This document shows positions 19,806 through 29,508 of a DNA stretch of 44,331 bases, in pieces (position 1 is the stretch's first letter; each line of letters starts with the position of its first letter). The notes below the pieces were generated by a model. It saw nothing but the letters and a program-made list of their open reading frames with translations, made no database searches and was not told where the DNA came from. This DNA is from Pelobacter sp. (lineage in GTDB: Bacteria > Desulfobacterota > Desulfuromonadia > Geobacterales > Pseudopelobacteraceae): the NCBI GenBank assembly GCA_030824515.1, contig JAVBXN010000006.1, positions 1 to 44,331 of the forward strand, written 5' to 3'. The translations under genes and the position numbers were made by a program.

Positions 19806-20921
19806 TCACTTTCGTTTTTCGCCCTGCTGATATTCCGCCATGAACTTTGATTTATAATCCATGAAACGCCCGTCTCCGATTGACTGACGGATCTCCTTCA
19901 TCATCGTCAGATAGAAATGAACGTTGTGGATGGCCGACAATACTGCCGACAGTACCTCGTTGGATACAAACAGGTGATGGATGTATGCCCGGCTGAAGTT
20001 CTGGCAGGTATAGCAACTGCAACTGGGGTCGATCGGGAAAAAATCGCGCTTGTAGTTCTTGTTTGTAACCCGGATCCTGCCGCGACGAGTAAACAGTGTT
20101 GCGCTTCTGGCGTAACGGGTCGGAATAACACAGTCGAACATGTCGATACCACGCTCGACACTTTCCAGGATGTCCTCTGGCAGTCCGACGCCCATCAGGT
20201 AACGGGGTTTGTTCTCCGGCAGATGCGGCGTCGTGAAGCCAACAATCTTTTTCAGCAGTTCCAGCCCCTCGCCGACGCTGACTCCGCCGATCGCATATCC
20301 CGGCAGGTCCAGTTTGCACATCTCCCTTGCGCACAATGCACGCAGATCTTCATATACACTTCCCTGCACAATACCGAATAATGCCTGGCCGTTGTCGATC
20401 ATCGCATTCTGGCATTGTTTGAGCCAGCGGATGGTTTTCTTCGTGGATTGCTCGGCGTAGGCTTTTTCGCAGGGGTAGGGGATGCACTCGTCGAAGGCCA
20501 TGATGATGTCCGCGCCCAGGTCCTGTTGAATGCGGGTGGCGCTGGCAGGATCAAGGTAGATCTCTTCTCCGCTGATCTCGTGCCTGAAGAAAACGCCATC
20601 TTCGGTGATGCGTTTATTGGGCAGGGAAAAGACCTGGAATCCGCCCGAGTCGGTCAGGATGGGTTTGTTCCAGGACATGAACTTGTGCAGGCCGCCCGCC
20701 TTTTTAACCAGGCCTTCGCCAGGCTGCAGGTGCAGATGATAGGTGTTTGAAAGTATTATCTGTGCTCCGGTCTCTTCGATCTGGACCGGAGTGAGAGGCT
20801 TCATGGCGCCGTGAGTTGCCACTGGCATGAAAATCGGGGTCTGGATGTCTCCCCTTGATGTGCTGACCACGCCGAGGCGTGCGGCGCTACATTTGTCTTT
20901 TTTAAGCAGCCTGAATTCCAT
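19806..20921 (-). CDS. tgt: Queuine tRNA-guanine transglycosylase
   Basis: TGT swaps guanine-34 in the anticodons of Asp, Asn, His and Tyr tRNAs for the queuosine precursor preQ1. The 371-residue protein has the usual length. Seen motifs are LTDSGGFQVFSL (Asp of base recognition), MAFDECIPYP, GIDMFDCVIPTRYARSATLFT with the nucleophilic Asp, and the zinc site CSCYTCQNFSRAYIHHLF near residues 305-325. The gene is alone on the minus strand, without queA or yajC next to it. Its stop is 25 bases from the stop of the convergent lipoprotein gene, with no clear terminator between them. Confidence 0.97.
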   Translation of the reverse strand: MEFRLLKKDKCSAARLGVVSTSRGDIQTPIFMPVATHGAMKPLTPVQIEETGAQIILSNTYHLHLQPGEGLVKKAGGLHKFMSWNKPILTDSGGFQVFSLPNKRITEDGVFFRHEISGEEIYLDPASATRIQQDLGADIIMAFDECIPYPCEKAYAEQSTKKTIRWLKQCQNAMIDNGQALFGIVQGSVYEDLRALCAREMCKLDLPGYAIGGVSVGEGLELLKKIVGFTTPHLPENKPRYLMGVGLPEDILESVERGIDMFDCVIPTRYARSATLFTRRGRIRVTNKNYKRDFFPIDPSCSCYTCQNFSRAYIHHLFVSNEVLSAVLSAIHNVHFYLTMMKEIRQSIGDGRFMDYKSKFMAEYQQGEKRK

Positions 20922-21017
20922 TTATATTGTCGCTCCCAGAGTAGTTTTATGCTGAAAGTACTAACACGAATATCAGGTTAAAAGCAATCATGCCGAAAAA
21001 ACGCGCTCGGACACTGT

Positions 21018-21045
21018 TTGAAATTGTATCCTGTATACATAAAAT
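21018..21045 (+). promoter_or_regulatory. Candidate promoter of leader ORF and frdCAB, with a palindrome in the spacer
   Basis: TTGAAA (21018-21023) and TAAAAT (21040-21045) are 16 bases apart. The spacer holds an inverted repeat TGTAT-cctgt-ATACA (21025-21039) that could be an operator. It lies about 220 bases before frdC. It is assigned by pattern only. Confidence 0.45.
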
Positions 21046-21155
21046 GGTTGCAATTTTTTATAACGATGTCTACTATGCGTTTCATAAAAAATCGAGAGTC
21101 TGATAAACGCTACGGTTTCCAAAGCCGCATCAAATACACTTAAAAGGAGGTTGTA

Positions 21156-21230
21156 ATGGTGTTTTTATCCGGATTTCTCTGGCGTGGTCCCCCCCGATGT
21201 TTTTGTCCATCCCCATTAAAATTTATTTAA
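21156..21230 (+). CDS. Possible 24-residue leader peptide upstream of frdC
   Basis: AAAAGGAGG, a near-perfect ribosome site, lies 5 bases before an ATG opening 24 codons that end TAA, 37 bases before frdC. The peptide begins MVFLSGFLWRGPPRCF and contains two Cys and five Pro; the Pro codons include a run of seven Cs (21189-21195). It may be a leader peptide whose translation affects frd expression, or a remnant. No attenuator hairpin is obvious between it and frdC. Confidence 0.45.
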   Translation: MVFLSGFLWRGPPRCFCPSPLKFI

Positions 21231-21267
21231 TCCAAGCTGTATCAAATCTCTAAAAGGAAGGAATGCT

Positions 21268-21957
21268 ATGCAACTGCTTACGTCTTCAATCGGCAGAAAG
21301 ATCGTGATGGCGATCACGGGCCAGGCAATGGTTTTATTCGCCGTCGTCCATCTGCTCGGCAACAGCTCTATCTTCGGATGGCTTAACGGCGGTATCAACG
21401 CCTATGCCGAACATCTCCACAGCTTGCCTTTGCCAATCATCATCGCTTTTCGTTTGGTCATGCTGGCCCTGGTCTGTATCCATATCTGGTTCGGCATCCA
21501 GCTGACAATCGAGAATCGCGGCGGTCGTCCCCGACAGTACGCGGTCAAGTCTGTCCAGAAGGCTACCTTTGCCAGTGAGAACATGATCTGGACCGGCTGT
21601 CTGCTGGGACTGTTCCTGGTGTATCATTTGCTGCATTTCACCTTCCAGGTGACCAACCCGGAAACTGCTGCTCTGCAGCACTTGGTTCCGCTGCATGATC
21701 AAATGGTTCCGAATGTTCTCGGAATGGTGGTTGCCGGCTTTTCGAACTTCTTTGTAGCGTTCATCTATGCGCTCGCCCTGGTGGTTCTGTTTCTGCATCT
21801 CTCCCATGGCATTCAGAGCTTTTTCCAGACAATGGGATGGAGCTGCGACAAGAGTCAGCCGATCATCGTCAAACTCGGGACTCTGGTTGCACTGGTTATG
21901 TTCCTTGGATATGTTACCATCCCGCTGACAATTTTTGCCGGCATTCTGAAAGGTTAA
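21268..21957 (+). CDS. frdC: Succinate dehydrogenase/fumarate reductase cytochrome b subunit
   Basis: This 229-residue di-heme membrane anchor of the Wolinella FrdC/Bacillus SdhC type links the enzyme to menaquinone. Five hydrophobic helices are visible, starting near residues 20, 50, 105, 145 and 190. Heme histidine candidates lie in [11 protein letters not shown] (H28), [15 protein letters not shown] and [17 protein letters not shown] precedes the ATG. It is the first gene of frdCAB. In Geobacter this complex is known to work in both directions, as fumarate reductase and as succinate dehydrogenase of the TCA cycle. Confidence 0.95.
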   Translation: MQLLTSSIGRKIVMAITGQAMVLFAVVHLLGNSSIFGWLNGGINAYAEHLHSLPLPIIIAFRLVMLALVCIHIWFGIQLTIENRGGRPRQYAVKSVQKATFASENMIWTGCLLGLFLVYHLLHFTFQVTNPETAALQHLVPLHDQMVPNVLGMVVAGFSNFFVAFIYALALVVLFLHLSHGIQSFFQTMGWSCDKSQPIIVKLGTLVALVMFLGYVTIPLTIFAGILKG

Positions 21958-21967
21958 GGGGGTTATT

Positions 21968-23884
21968 GTGATACTTGACGGAAAATGTCCAACCGGACCA
22001 ATTGAAAAAAGCTGGGATAAACACCGCTTCGACCTGAAGCTGGTCAATCCCGCCAACAAACGCAAATATAACATCATCGTAGTCGGCACCGGCTTGGCCG
22101 GCGGCGCAGCTGCCGCCTCATTGGGAGAACTCGGTTACAACGTCCAGGCTTTCTGTTACCAGGATAGTCCACGTCGCGCCCACTCAATTGCCGCACAGGG
22201 TGGCATCAACGCCGCCAAAAACTACCCGAGTGACGGCGACTCGATCCTGCGCCTGATGTACGATACCATCAAGGGTGGCGACTTCCGTGCCCGTGAGGCA
22301 GATGTTTGGCGTCTCTCGCAGGTTTCCAACAACATCATTGACCAGTGCGTGGCACAAGGTGTGCCCTTCGGCCGCGATTACGCCGGTTATCTCGACAACC
22401 GCTCCTTCGGCGGCGCACAGGTTTCCCGTACCTTTTATTCACGCGGTGAAACAGGTCAGCAGCTGCTCCTGGGTGCCTACTCGGCGCTTTCCCGCCAGAT
22501 AAAACTCGGCTCGGTCAAGATGTATAACCGTCGCGAGATGCTGGACCTGGTTGTAGTTGACGGAGTTGCCCGTGGTATAACCTGCCGCAATCTGATTACC
22601 GGCGCACTTGAAAGCTACGCGGCCGATGCCGTCTGCCTCTGCACCGGCGGCTATGTCAACGTATTTTATCTTTCAACCAATGCCAAGGGCTGCTCGGTCA
22701 CGGCCACTTGGAAGGCTGCCAAAAAAGGCGCATTCTTTGCCAACCCCTGCTACACACAGATCCATCCGACCTGTATCCCGCAGGCTGGCGAATATCAGTC
22801 CAAGCTGACCCTGATGTCGGAGTCGCTTCGTAATGACGGTCGTATCTGGGTTCCCAAGAAGAAGGAAGATGTTAACAAGCGGCCTGAGCAGATTCCCGAG
22901 GAGGACCGCGACTATTACCTCGAGCGCAAATACCCGTCTTTCGGTAACCTGGCTCCTCGCGACATCTCATCACGTTCCGCCAAGGAGCAATGCGATGAAG
23001 GTCGTGGCGTCGGTCCCGGCGGCCGTGGCGTTTACCTCGATTATGCCGATTCGATCAAGCGTCTCAGTGAGAAGGTTATCTGCGAGCGCTATGGTAACTT
23101 GTTTGAAATGTATGAGCGCATCACCGACGACAATGCCTATAAAACCCCGATGCGCATCTATCCGGCGCCGCATTATGCCATGGGCGGCCTGTGGGTAGAT
23201 TATAACCTGATGAGCAATGTTCCCGGCCTGTTCGTACTGGGCGAGGCCAACTTCTCGGTCCACGGTGCAAACCGCCTGGGTGCTTCGGCCCTCATGCAGG
23301 GTCTTTCCGACGGTTACTTCGTCATCCCGTACACCATCGGCGGCTATCTGGCTACTGTCAAGCCTGGTGGAACCAATACAGATCATGCCGAGTTCAAGAA
23401 GTCGGCTGAGGATGTCAATTCTACTACAAATAAATTACTCAACATCAACGGCAAGAAGACCGTTACCGAGTTCCACCGCGATCTGGGCAAGATCATGTGG
23501 AACAATGTCGGTATGGCCCGTTCCAAGGAAAGCTTGACCGAGGCTATCAAGCAGATTCCGGTGCTTCGTGACGAGTTCTGGAAAAATCTCAAGGTTACCG
23601 GCACAGGGGCAGAACTCAACCAGCAGTTGGAAAATGCCGGTCGCGTGGCTGACTTCCTTGAATTCGGCGAGTTGATGGCACGCGATTCACTGCATCGTGA
23701 AGAGTCGTGCGGCGGCCATTTCCGGGTTGAGCATCAACTTCCTGACGGGGAAGCCATGCGTAATGACGCAGATTTCTCTTACGTTGGCGCATGGGAGTTC
23801 AAGGGGGTTGGCAAGGAACCTGAACTGCACAAGGAACCTCTGAAATTCGAGACTATTCATCTCGCTGTAAGGAGCTACAAATAA
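21968..23884 (+). CDS. frdA: Succinate dehydrogenase/fumarate reductase flavoprotein subunit
   Basis: The 638-residue catalytic subunit carries covalent FAD and the dicarboxylate site. The dinucleotide fold is [19 protein letters not shown] (about 36-54). The FAD-linked His lies in [17 protein letters not shown] (about 67-83). The catalytic-arginine region includes [15 protein letters not shown], and a typical [20 protein letters not shown] block binds FAD near residue 425. It begins 10 bases after frdC and starts with GTG or ATG within GGGGGTTATTGTG. It overlaps frdB by one base. It is full length, with no oddities. Confidence 0.96.
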   Translation: MILDGKCPTGPIEKSWDKHRFDLKLVNPANKRKYNIIVVGTGLAGGAAAASLGELGYNVQAFCYQDSPRRAHSIAAQGGINAAKNYPSDGDSILRLMYDTIKGGDFRAREADVWRLSQVSNNIIDQCVAQGVPFGRDYAGYLDNRSFGGAQVSRTFYSRGETGQQLLLGAYSALSRQIKLGSVKMYNRREMLDLVVVDGVARGITCRNLITGALESYAADAVCLCTGGYVNVFYLSTNAKGCSVTATWKAAKKGAFFANPCYTQIHPTCIPQAGEYQSKLTLMSESLRNDGRIWVPKKKEDVNKRPEQIPEEDRDYYLERKYPSFGNLAPRDISSRSAKEQCDEGRGVGPGGRGVYLDYADSIKRLSEKVICERYGNLFEMYERITDDNAYKTPMRIYPAPHYAMGGLWVDYNLMSNVPGLFVLGEANFSVHGANRLGASALMQGLSDGYFVIPYTIGGYLATVKPGGTNTDHAEFKKSAEDVNSTTNKLLNINGKKTVTEFHRDLGKIMWNNVGMARSKESLTEAIKQIPVLRDEFWKNLKVTGTGAELNQQLENAGRVADFLEFGELMARDSLHREESCGGHFRVEHQLPDGEAMRNDADFSYVGAWEFKGVGKEPELHKEPLKFETIHLAVRSYK

Positions 23885-24642
23885 TGAGCGAACACAAGAC
23901 CATGACATTGACACTGATTGTGTGGCGCCAGAAGAATGCCAACGATCCTGGTAAATTCGAAACTTACACAGCCAAGCATATCACCGAGCATCACTCCTTT
24001 CTGGAGATGCTAGACGTTGTCAACGAAGACCTGATCAATACAGGTAAAGAGCCGATCGTATTCGATCACGACTGTCGTGAGGGAATCTGCGGTATGTGTT
24101 CACAGGTTATTAACGGGGCTCCCCACGGTGGCCAGGATCGTACAACCGTCTGCCAGCTGCACATGCGTAAATTCAAGGATGGCGACACCATCTACATTGA
24201 ACCGTGGCGTGCCCGTGCTTTCCCGATCGTTAAAGACCTGATCGTGGACCGCGCCGCGCTTGACACGATTATCCAGGCAGGTGGCTATACATCCTGTCAT
24301 ACAGGTGGTGTACCTGACGGCAACACGATCATGATTCCCAAGCCGATCGCTGAAGAAGCTACCGATGCTGCCGAGTGCATCGGATGTGGGGCTTGTGTGG
24401 CCGGGTGTCCTAACGGAGCCGCCATGCTCTTTACCGGCGCCAAAGTCTCCCAATTGGCGCTTCTGCCTCAAGGCAGGCCCGAGGCGGCAGCTCGTGTAAA
24501 GAATATGACGGAAGCTATGAAAGAGTGTGGTTTTGGTAATTGCACCAACCACTACGAGTGTCAGGTAGCTTGTCCCAAAGGCGTTAACGTCAAGTTCATC
24601 GCCCGCATGAACAGGGAATTCCTCAAGGCACAATTCGCCTGA
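23884..24642 (+). CDS. frdB: Succinate dehydrogenase/fumarate reductase iron-sulfur subunit
   Basis: This 252-residue subunit passes electrons between the flavoprotein and the cytochrome. It has the [2Fe-2S] ligands in CREGICGMC with a fourth Cys in TTVCQLHM (about 61-88), then [14 protein letters not shown] for the [4Fe-4S] cluster (about 160) and CGFGNC with CQVACPKG for the [3Fe-4S] and last ligands (about 215-240). The gene starts inside the frdA stop codon region (TAATG) and is closed by a perfect terminator, so the operon ends here. Confidence 0.96.
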   Translation: MSEHKTMTLTLIVWRQKNANDPGKFETYTAKHITEHHSFLEMLDVVNEDLINTGKEPIVFDHDCREGICGMCSQVINGAPHGGQDRTTVCQLHMRKFKDGDTIYIEPWRARAFPIVKDLIVDRAALDTIIQAGGYTSCHTGGVPDGNTIMIPKPIAEEATDAAECIGCGACVAGCPNGAAMLFTGAKVSQLALLPQGRPEAAARVKNMTEAMKECGFGNCTNHYECQVACPKGVNVKFIARMNREFLKAQFA

Positions 24643-24670
24643 TTTAACTTGCATCAAAATTATGTTATAA

Positions 24671-24704
24671 GAGGGGCTGCCGTCTGGCAGCCCCTCTCTT
24701 TTTT
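24671..24704 (+). terminator. Rho-independent terminator of frdCAB
   Basis: GAGGGGCTGCC (24671-24681) pairs perfectly over 11 bases with GGCAGCCCCTC (24686-24696) around a GTCT loop, then a T-rich tail (24697-24704). Confidence 0.97.
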
Positions 24705-24713
24705 GGAGTTTAT

Positions 24714-25616
24714 GTGGATTTGAACCTTGTGCGGTTGATATTTGAAGTGGAAACCAAGAACTCTGATCTTGCTGGATTCTATCAGGCGCTGCGGCGTTTT
24801 GAGCAACTATTCAGGCAAGCTTGCTGCGGGAATCTGCGGGATGCGTGTATTGCCTGCAACGAAAAGTATTCCTGTTCTTACCGGGCTGTTTTTGCCCAGG
24901 ACCTGTCAAGCGATCCCGATGTGGTGCGCCGTCATCAAAAACCGCCTCTGCCTTTCGCATTCAAGTTGAAACTAGTCCCAAATAATGGTTCATACCTGGA
25001 AATAAGTCTCGTGGTAGCCGGTAAAGCAATCAATCATATGGACGTATTTTTCAGGGCCGTCAGGCAGATGCTCGAAACGATTCCGGCGCAAAACCATGAC
25101 AATGTTCCCTGCATAAGGGTTGTCTATTGTCTGGACTACCAAATGCTGAGGCATGAACTGGATTTCTCGTCATCTGCCAGCCGGAATGTGATTGTGTTAT
25201 CAAGCCTGGATATCATGGAGAACCGGGTTGGAGGCGAGAACATCAGGCTGGACATCGAATCCCCGCTGCGACTGCTCTGCGGCGGATCTGAACTGCGCCG
25301 TTTTGATTTCAGCGCTTTTCTGCGTTCCCAAATGCGCCGCTGCTCTTCCCTGTTTGCCTATTATGGCGACGGTGAGCTCGATATTGACTTTGCGGGGTTA
25401 TCGGGCGAGGCTGGTCTGGTCAAGTGTCTTGACGATGGAATCCGCTATTCGCAGCCGTCCTGGTCACCGCGCCCGAACCATGCCGGACTGTTGGGGGCCT
25501 CCCGCTTTGCCGGTGTCACGCCGGGAATACTATCTTTACTCACTCTTGGCGCATATATTAATGCAGGTAAGCTCGCTTCATACGGGTTTGGAGCATACGG
25601 CACGGAAGCCGGTTGA
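24714..25616 (+). CDS. Orphan Cas6-like RAMP protein, no CRISPR nearby
   Basis: The product has 300 residues, starting at GTG with GGAG 5 bases ahead. It matches the Cas6 family usually found with type III CRISPR (pfam10040) by pattern. There is a Cys-rich segment (CCGNLRDACIACNEKYSCSY) followed by FAQDL and PPLPFAFKL. The C-terminal RAMP domain shows FDFSAFLRSQMRRCSSLFAY, a DGELDIDFAGL segment, then GLLGASRFAG and a glycine-rich end TLGAYINAGKLASYGFGAYG. The usual RxSxRQ stretch before the last part is replaced by SQPSWSPRPNHAG, so RNA cleavage is uncertain. No CRISPR repeats or other cas genes are visible. It lies 73 bases before the deacetylase and may be co-transcribed with the lipid cluster. 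Confidence 0.75.
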   Translation: MDLNLVRLIFEVETKNSDLAGFYQALRRFEQLFRQACCGNLRDACIACNEKYSCSYRAVFAQDLSSDPDVVRRHQKPPLPFAFKLKLVPNNGSYLEISLVVAGKAINHMDVFFRAVRQMLETIPAQNHDNVPCIRVVYCLDYQMLRHELDFSSSASRNVIVLSSLDIMENRVGGENIRLDIESPLRLLCGGSELRRFDFSAFLRSQMRRCSSLFAYYGDGELDIDFAGLSGEAGLVKCLDDGIRYSQPSWSPRPNHAGLLGASRFAGVTPGILSLLTLGAYINAGKLASYGFGAYGTEAG

Positions 25617-25689
25617 CTTCGCTCTACTTGACGCTACTGTGCCAATAGTATAACTTGCACAAAATTCACTTTGTTGCAGACGGGTCTAC

Positions 25690-26517
25690 GTGTTTATAAA
25701 CTGCTTTACGGTAGATGTTGAAGACTGGTTCCATGTCTGCGGTGTTTCAGGTGTGCCGCAGGTGCCGTCAAGTCAATGGCGGGTGTACGATAATACACTG
25801 CGCCTGCTTGACCTGTTTGATGAACTCGACATCCACGGCACTTTTTTCATGCTTGGTTCGGTTGCATCCGCAAGGCCGGAACTGGCATCCGAAATTGCGG
25901 CGCGAGGACACGAAGTGGCTTCACATGGCTATTCTCATAAACTGGTTTACGAATTGACACCGGATCAATTCCGTCAGGAACTGATTCGCACCGGCGACCT
26001 GATAGCAAGTCAGACCGGTAAAGCTCCCCGTGGGTTCAGGGCGCCCCAGTGGTCGCTCGGCGGGCGTACTCAGTGGGCCTTTGAGATTCTTGCCGCGGAA
26101 GGGTATCAATATGATTCAAGCTGCACCCCGCTTCCGTTTGTCGGCGATTCAAAAGGTTCTTTGTCACCGTATCAATTGGCAACAGCTGCCGGGAATCTGT
26201 GGGAAATTCCGCCGCTGGTAACACCAGGTCGATTTGTTAATCTTCCCAGCGGGGGAGGGTGGGGTTTACGGCTTTTGCCAATTAAGACCATACAGAAGGG
26301 TATGAACAATGCGCATTCAGCCGGAAATCCGGCCGTGATATTTCTGCACCCGCGTGACGTTGATCCGGATGGCCCGCGACTGGCTCTGTCACCGCTGAAG
26401 AGTTTCGCGGCGTACGGCACACGCAGTGATGCAACTCCGGTTCTCAGAACCCTGGCGCGAACCGGTAAATGCGTGCCTCTGGGAGAAATGGTGGACTCGT
26501 GGCGTTCTGTGTCCTGA
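25690..26517 (+). CDS. Polysaccharide deacetylase (NodB/CE4 family, exopolysaccharide-type)
   Basis: The 275-residue cytoplasmic-looking enzyme should remove acetyl groups from a GlcNAc-type sugar. The metal triad is seen as D in FTVDVEDWFHV (about 6-16) and the two His in SHGYSHKLVY (about 78-87). RGFRAPQWSLG carries the catalytic Arg-Pro region, and the C-terminal IFLHPRDVDPDGPRL gives the last catalytic His. The VDVEDWFHV start is typical of the subgroup found in exosortase/PEP-CTERM exopolysaccharide loci. It starts at a GTG with a weak ribosome site. It overlaps the GT2 gene by 19 bases. In this setting it may modify the sugar part of a glycolipid. Confidence 0.88.
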   Translation: MFINCFTVDVEDWFHVCGVSGVPQVPSSQWRVYDNTLRLLDLFDELDIHGTFFMLGSVASARPELASEIAARGHEVASHGYSHKLVYELTPDQFRQELIRTGDLIASQTGKAPRGFRAPQWSLGGRTQWAFEILAAEGYQYDSSCTPLPFVGDSKGSLSPYQLATAAGNLWEIPPLVTPGRFVNLPSGGGWGLRLLPIKTIQKGMNNAHSAGNPAVIFLHPRDVDPDGPRLALSPLKSFAAYGTRSDATPVLRTLARTGKCVPLGEMVDSWRSVS

Positions 26518-27161
26518 TACCGGCCTATAACGCGGCCATCACTCTGGCAAATGTACTGGAAGAAGTTTGCGGGCAGGGTTTTGCGGTGGTTGTCGTCGAT
26601 GACGGTTCAAGCGATGCCACGTCGGCGGTGGCTGGCGCTTATCCCGTTACCCTGCTGTCGCACTCCGGCAACCTGGGCAAGGGTGCGGCATTGATGAGCG
26701 GGTTCCGCTGGGCTGTTGAAAACGGATTTGACGGAGTTGTCACGCTGGACGCCGATGGTCAGCACGACCCTTTATCGATTACACCTCTTGCGACAGCGGC
26801 CATTGACGGACACTTCGGCATTCTGATAGCATCCAGGTATACCCAGTTTAATGAGATGTCCGGACTTCGCAAGTTCTGGAACCGTTTTGGTGTATGGTGC
26901 ATGCGCAAACGCACCGGTTTCGAGATAAGCGACAGCCAGTCGGGGTTCAGGTATTATTCGACAGCGTTGCTGGCGGCTGTACCACTGACCAAAAACGGTT
27001 ACGACCTGGAAATGGAAGTGTTGATCAAGGCCTGGAGGAGCGGATATACGATCGGATCGCTGCCGGTTGCGGCACGTGTCGCGGACGGCCGTTCAACCAG
27101 CCACTACCGTCCGGTACGGGACACATGGAACATCAGCATGACTTTCTTACGCTACATGTGA
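26499..27161 (+). CDS. GT2 family glycosyltransferase (polyprenyl-phosphate mannosyltransferase-like)
   Basis: I place the start at GTG 26499, giving 220 residues beginning MAFCVLIPAYN, because the family starts at this strand; a GTG at 26469 would add 10 residues of unlikely sequence. The GT-A fold signs are VVVVDDGSSDAT (about 27-38), HSGNLGKGAALMSGFRWA, the metal-binding VTLDADGQHDP (about 80-90), and SDSQSGFRYYS. These are the signature of the DPM1-like group, which transfers sugar to a lipid phosphate carrier. There is no membrane helix. It overlaps the deacetylase gene by 19 bases and is 10 bases ahead of the radical SAM gene, so it is within the same operon. Confidence 0.9.
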   Translation: MAFCVLIPAYNAAITLANVLEEVCGQGFAVVVVDDGSSDATSAVAGAYPVTLLSHSGNLGKGAALMSGFRWAVENGFDGVVTLDADGQHDPLSITPLATAAIDGHFGILIASRYTQFNEMSGLRKFWNRFGVWCMRKRTGFEISDSQSGFRYYSTALLAAVPLTKNGYDLEMEVLIKAWRSGYTIGSLPVAARVADGRSTSHYRPVRDTWNISMTFLRYM

Positions 27162-27171
27162 TGGAGAAACT

Positions 27172-28548
27172 ATGATTCAATCGCTGAAAAACTATACAAA
27201 AGAAAAAGTACTCTCTTACCTCTTGTCGATGGCGACTAACTCTTCCGACGAGACGCTTGTAAAAATGACGCACCTGATGGAACTGCTCCCCAAGAAAGAT
27301 TACTACAAGGAGCGCATCCGCTGGGTGCGCGGGCTGATTCGTGACAAACATCCCAGCATCGAGTTCCCCAGGCGCATTCTGCGCGAACTCCATCCCAATC
27401 AGCGTGACAAGTGGATCAGCAATCTGGCGATCAATCACCTGCTGAACGGCACCAACAAACGCAAGGAGTGGGCTGACCGTAACGGTTTCTATCCTCCCTC
27501 CACGGTGGTGATCAGTCCAACCATGAAATGCGACCTGAACTGTTACGGCTGCTATGCCGGCGACTATGGCAAATCACTGGAGCTGACACTGGACGAGCTT
27601 GATTCGATCCTGATGCAGATGAAGGAGATGGGGGTCTATTTCGCGGTAATTTCCGGCGGAGAGCCTTTTTACATGAAAGGAATCTTCGAGATTTTCAAGA
27701 AGCACAGTGACATGGCCTTCCTGGTGTTCACCCACGGCGGCCTGATCGATGAACAGATGGTCGAAAAGCTGATCGAAGTAGGTAATGTGATGCCCTCCTT
27801 CTCGCTGGAAGGGTACGAACAGGAAACCGATGCCAGGCGTGGCGCCGGCCACTTCAACAAGGTCATGCGCGCCATGGACCTCTTGCGCGCAGGCGGCCTG
27901 TCATATTGCGGTTCGTTCACCCATTCCCGTAAAAACTCCGACATAATCACCAACCCGGAATACATCGACATGCTGCTTTCAAAAGGCGTGTTTGCGCTCT
28001 GGCTGTTCTCCTACGTACCGGTCGGCCGTCAACCGGACGTGGAACTGATGCCGACACCGGAACAGAGGGATGGACTCCGCAGGAGTGTGGCCGCATTCAG
28101 GGATGAAAAGCCGATGCTCTTCATCGACTTCTGGAACGATGGCCCCATGGTTTCCGGTTGCCTGGCGGGGGGACGGAAATACTTTCACATCAACGCCAAC
28201 GGCGATATCGAACCCTGCGTCTTCTGCCATTACGCCGTTGACAATATTCGCCGCACCAGCATTCGCGATGCCCTGGCTTCGCCGCTCTTCAGAAAGATCA
28301 GGGAGAAACAGGGTCAGCATGACAATCTGCTGCGTCCCTGCATGCTGATCGACCATCCCGAGGTCGGCCGTGAACTGTTCGCATCGGAAGGAGCCTATGC
28401 GACCCATGAGGGCGCGGATGAGATCTTCACCGGCCTGGCGGAGCAGATGGATGCCTATTCCAGGGACTATGCGGTGATAGCCGATGAAGCCTGGCAGGAT
28501 GAGTTCAAGGATCATGCTGTAAGAAAAAAAAGGGCTCGCATCAAGTGA
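27172..28548 (+). CDS. Radical SAM enzyme with SPASM-like C-terminal cysteines
   Basis: The 458-residue enzyme has a radical SAM [4Fe-4S] site in CDLNCYGCYAG (C120, C124, C127), the CxxxCxxC pattern, followed by FAVISGGEPFY (GGE motif) and a TIM-barrel-like core. The C-terminal region NGDIEPCVFCHYAVDN and later RPCMLIDHPE carries Cys residues for an auxiliary cluster. About 110 residues of helical N-terminal extension precede the core. TGGAGAAAC precedes the ATG. Its substrate is unknown. It sits between the glycosyltransferase and the acyltransferase, so a lipid or sugar-lipid intermediate is the natural guess. Confidence 0.88.
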   Translation: MIQSLKNYTKEKVLSYLLSMATNSSDETLVKMTHLMELLPKKDYYKERIRWVRGLIRDKHPSIEFPRRILRELHPNQRDKWISNLAINHLLNGTNKRKEWADRNGFYPPSTVVISPTMKCDLNCYGCYAGDYGKSLELTLDELDSILMQMKEMGVYFAVISGGEPFYMKGIFEIFKKHSDMAFLVFTHGGLIDEQMVEKLIEVGNVMPSFSLEGYEQETDARRGAGHFNKVMRAMDLLRAGGLSYCGSFTHSRKNSDIITNPEYIDMLLSKGVFALWLFSYVPVGRQPDVELMPTPEQRDGLRRSVAAFRDEKPMLFIDFWNDGPMVSGCLAGGRKYFHINANGDIEPCVFCHYAVDNIRRTSIRDALASPLFRKIREKQGQHDNLLRPCMLIDHPEVGRELFASEGAYATHEGADEIFTGLAEQMDAYSRDYAVIADEAWQDEFKDHAVRKKRARIK

Positions 28549-28581
28549 CTACCCTTGTGATGTGGTGGTAAAGCAGCTGAT

Positions 28582-29463
28582 ATGACGGTTTACAACGGTA
28601 TCAGCATGTTCTTTCTCAATCTTTTTACGATTCTGGTTCCTCGCCGGATCGTGCCGCCGATCGCTTTTGTCTCCGGACTTGTGACCTATCTGCTGGCAAC
28701 GCGGCAGATGCGTGGCCTGCGTTCCAACCTGCGCGTGGTTACCGGCCGCAAAAAAGTGGAACTGCTGATGATCTCGTGCCTTTACAAGTATTGCCGCAAC
28801 TGGACCGACGTGATGCTGATGCTTCGGTTGCACGGTTCCAGGCTGCAGGCGCTGATCGGGCGACGCAGTTCACAAAATGCGCTGGACGAAGCCCTGGCGG
28901 CTGGTAACGGCGCCATCCTGGTGTCGCCGCATCTGGGCAACTGGGAATTGGGCGGACTGGGGTTGGCCGACCTGGGATACCGCTTGAACGTATTGACGTT
29001 CCGCGAGCCGGATCAGAATGTGAACGATCTTCGCGAGAAGGTCCGTGGTGAGCGTGGCATCGGCATAATTTACGTGGACCGGGATGACACTTCGCCGCTG
29101 GCGATCATCGAGGCGATCAACGCGCTGCGCCGCAACGAGGTGCTCTGCCTGCTGGGTGAACGGGACGGATCTTCAAATACGATTCAGCTCGATTTCTTCG
29201 GCAGGAGCACTTCGTTTCCAAGCGGGGCCGCCTATCTCGCGCTGGCCAGCGGAGCGCCGGTGATACCGGTCTTCGTGCCGCTGGAAGGGGACCTTTACGC
29301 AACACTGATGGATGAGCCGATATATTTCCGCGGCGGACACGGACAGCATGCCCAGGCCATTCAGAGCGGCATGCAGCGCCTGGCGGCTGTTTTTGAAGAT
29401 TACATCCGGCGCTATCCTGACCAATGGTATAATTTTTTCGATTTCTGGAAGCTGGAAAAGTAA
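28582..29463 (+). CDS. LpxL/HtrB-type lipid acyltransferase
   Basis: The 293-residue membrane-associated enzyme has an N-terminal hydrophobic segment (about 9-38) and the catalytic HX4E motif H117-LGNW-E122 in VSPHLGNWELGG. FREPDQNVNDL and LLGERDGSSN, then the substrate-site PSGAAYLAL and a PVFVPLEGDLYATLMDEPI block, fit the lipid A acyltransferase family (pfam03279). In aryl polyene and related clusters such enzymes transfer the ACP-bound chain to a lipid. Here it is next to the dedicated ACP, which supports this use. An ATG eight codons later is an alternative start. Confidence 0.88.
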   Translation: MTVYNGISMFFLNLFTILVPRRIVPPIAFVSGLVTYLLATRQMRGLRSNLRVVTGRKKVELLMISCLYKYCRNWTDVMLMLRLHGSRLQALIGRRSSQNALDEALAAGNGAILVSPHLGNWELGGLGLADLGYRLNVLTFREPDQNVNDLREKVRGERGIGIIYVDRDDTSPLAIIEAINALRRNEVLCLLGERDGSSNTIQLDFFGRSTSFPSGAAYLALASGAPVIPVFVPLEGDLYATLMDEPIYFRGGHGQHAQAIQSGMQRLAAVFEDYIRRYPDQWYNFFDFWKLEK

Positions 29464-29508
29464 AAAATCTGAAATTGACTATTTCAAAACATAATAGAGA
29501 GGTATCGC

